Shown here: piece by piece, positions 5,875 through 6,054 of the stretch
Position numbering within the stretch: the stretch's first letter is position 1
Layout: every line of letters starts with the position of its first letter
Assembly (NCBI GenBank): GCA_029777735.1
Contig: JAKORR010000807.1
Span: 1 to 6,054, forward strand
Length of the DNA: 6,054 nucleotides
Source: Armatimonadota bacterium
GTDB lineage: Bacteria > Armatimonadota > Zipacnadia > Zipacnadales > FEN-943
Direction of reading: 5' to 3'
Made by a program: the position numbers and the translations under genes
The notes under the pieces: model-generated
The model's input: the letters and a program-made list of their open reading frames with translations, nothing else
Databases searched by the model: none
Told to the model about the DNA's origin: nothing

Positions 5875-5935
5875 GGAGGTTCTATACACGGGAGTATTCA
5901 GTTCCCGCAGGATAGGGTTAGAGAGGGAAAGAGAA

Positions 5936-5985
5936 GGCGCGGGGAATCTCCTGTGGTAGAGAGAGGAAAAGGGAGGTCCCGCGCC
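5936..5985 (+). promoter_or_regulatory. Hairpin enclosing the ribosome binding site of the divergent gene
   Basis: GGCGCGGG (5936-5943) and CCCGCGCC (5978-5985) are a perfect inverted repeat, with G5944-U5977 as a ninth, wobble pair. Further inside, CTCC (5948-5951) can pair with GGAG (5972-5975), which is the core of the GGGAGGT ribosome binding site. The stem ends at the base just before the ATG at 5986. If transcribed with the divergent gene it would hide its ribosome binding site. I could not pick out a convincing plus-strand promoter upstream; positions 5909-5976 are markedly purine-rich. Confidence 0.5.
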
Positions 5986-6054
5986 ATGTCAGTAGACGCA
6001 GCAAGCATAGCAGCACAGGCTAAGAGGGTCAAGGATCGGCTTGGGCGTCGTGAG
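5986..6054 (+). CDS. Start of a divergent gene, product unknown (cut by window edge)
   Basis: An ATG at 5986 lies 8 nt after GGGAGGT and opens a frame that stays open to the end of the window (23 codons). The visible residues MSVDAASIAAQAKRVKDRL form a charged, probably helical N-terminus with no signal peptide. I do not recognise the product, and 23 residues are too few to assign a family. A divergent gene upstream of infC fits the ribosome binding site and the orientation, but a chance frame cannot be excluded. Confidence 0.5.
   Translation, partial: MSVDAASIAAQAKRVKDRLGRRE

Noticed and set aside
5873..5880. AAGGAGGT on the plus strand looks like a perfect ribosome binding site
   Set aside because: No suitable start codon and open frame follow within range; it overlaps the -35 region of the infC promoter.
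5704..5889. A 61-codon minus-strand open frame starting upstream of infC and crossing its promoter
   Set aside because: It overlaps the infC promoter and the conserved IF3 N-terminus in another frame and resembles no known protein.
5889..5907. Inverted repeat CGGGA-9 nt-TCCCG upstream of the infC -35
   Set aside because: Five-base arms are expected by chance in GC-rich DNA; not enough to claim an operator.

Overview
This window is a GC-rich stretch of bacterial chromosome carrying a conserved translation gene cluster. All identified genes but one are on the minus strand, in the order infC (IF3), rpmI (L35), rplT (L20), a SpoU/TrmH-family RNA methyltransferase, pheS and pheT (both subunits of phenylalanyl-tRNA synthetase). 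The gene order, a T-box in front of pheST and a long acidic tail on IF3 suggest a Chloroflexota-like or Firmicute-like bacterium. I lean towards Chloroflexota, but this is inference; there is no rRNA or other marker here to settle it.

Layout from the right (5' end of the minus-strand cluster): positions 5986-6054 hold the first 23 codons of an unrecognised plus-strand gene. The divergent intergenic region 5786-5985 carries a good sigma70-type promoter for infC (TTGACA, 18 nt, TGG-TATTCT). infC appears to start at a rare AUC codon at 5785. Between infC and rpmI lies a 115-nt gap with a strong intrinsic terminator-like hairpin, a probable attenuator that would separate IF3 output from L35/L20 output. 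rpmI and rplT are tightly spaced; after a short gap with a small hairpin comes the RNA methyltransferase, which starts at TTG. The 353-nt region 3148-3500 holds a T-box riboswitch: phenylalanine specifier UUC, a UGGU bulge matching the ACCA end of tRNA-Phe, and mutually exclusive antiterminator and terminator. It precedes pheS and then pheT, which runs off the left end of the window.

How it works together: IF3, L35 and L20 supply initiation factor and large-subunit proteins, the methyltransferase probably modifies rRNA or tRNA, and PheST charges tRNA-Phe. The two halves look separately controlled: the infC promoter plus internal attenuator for the ribosomal half, and tRNA-Phe charging sensed by the T-box for pheST.

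The most unusual point is PheT. Its N-terminus passes from the first ~34 residues straight into the conserved TANRGD segment, so the OB-fold tRNA-binding (B2, EMAPII-like) domain of typical bacterial PheT is absent in an otherwise intact reading frame. I saw no mobile element, CRISPR array, tRNA or rRNA gene, and no evidence of a wholly new system.
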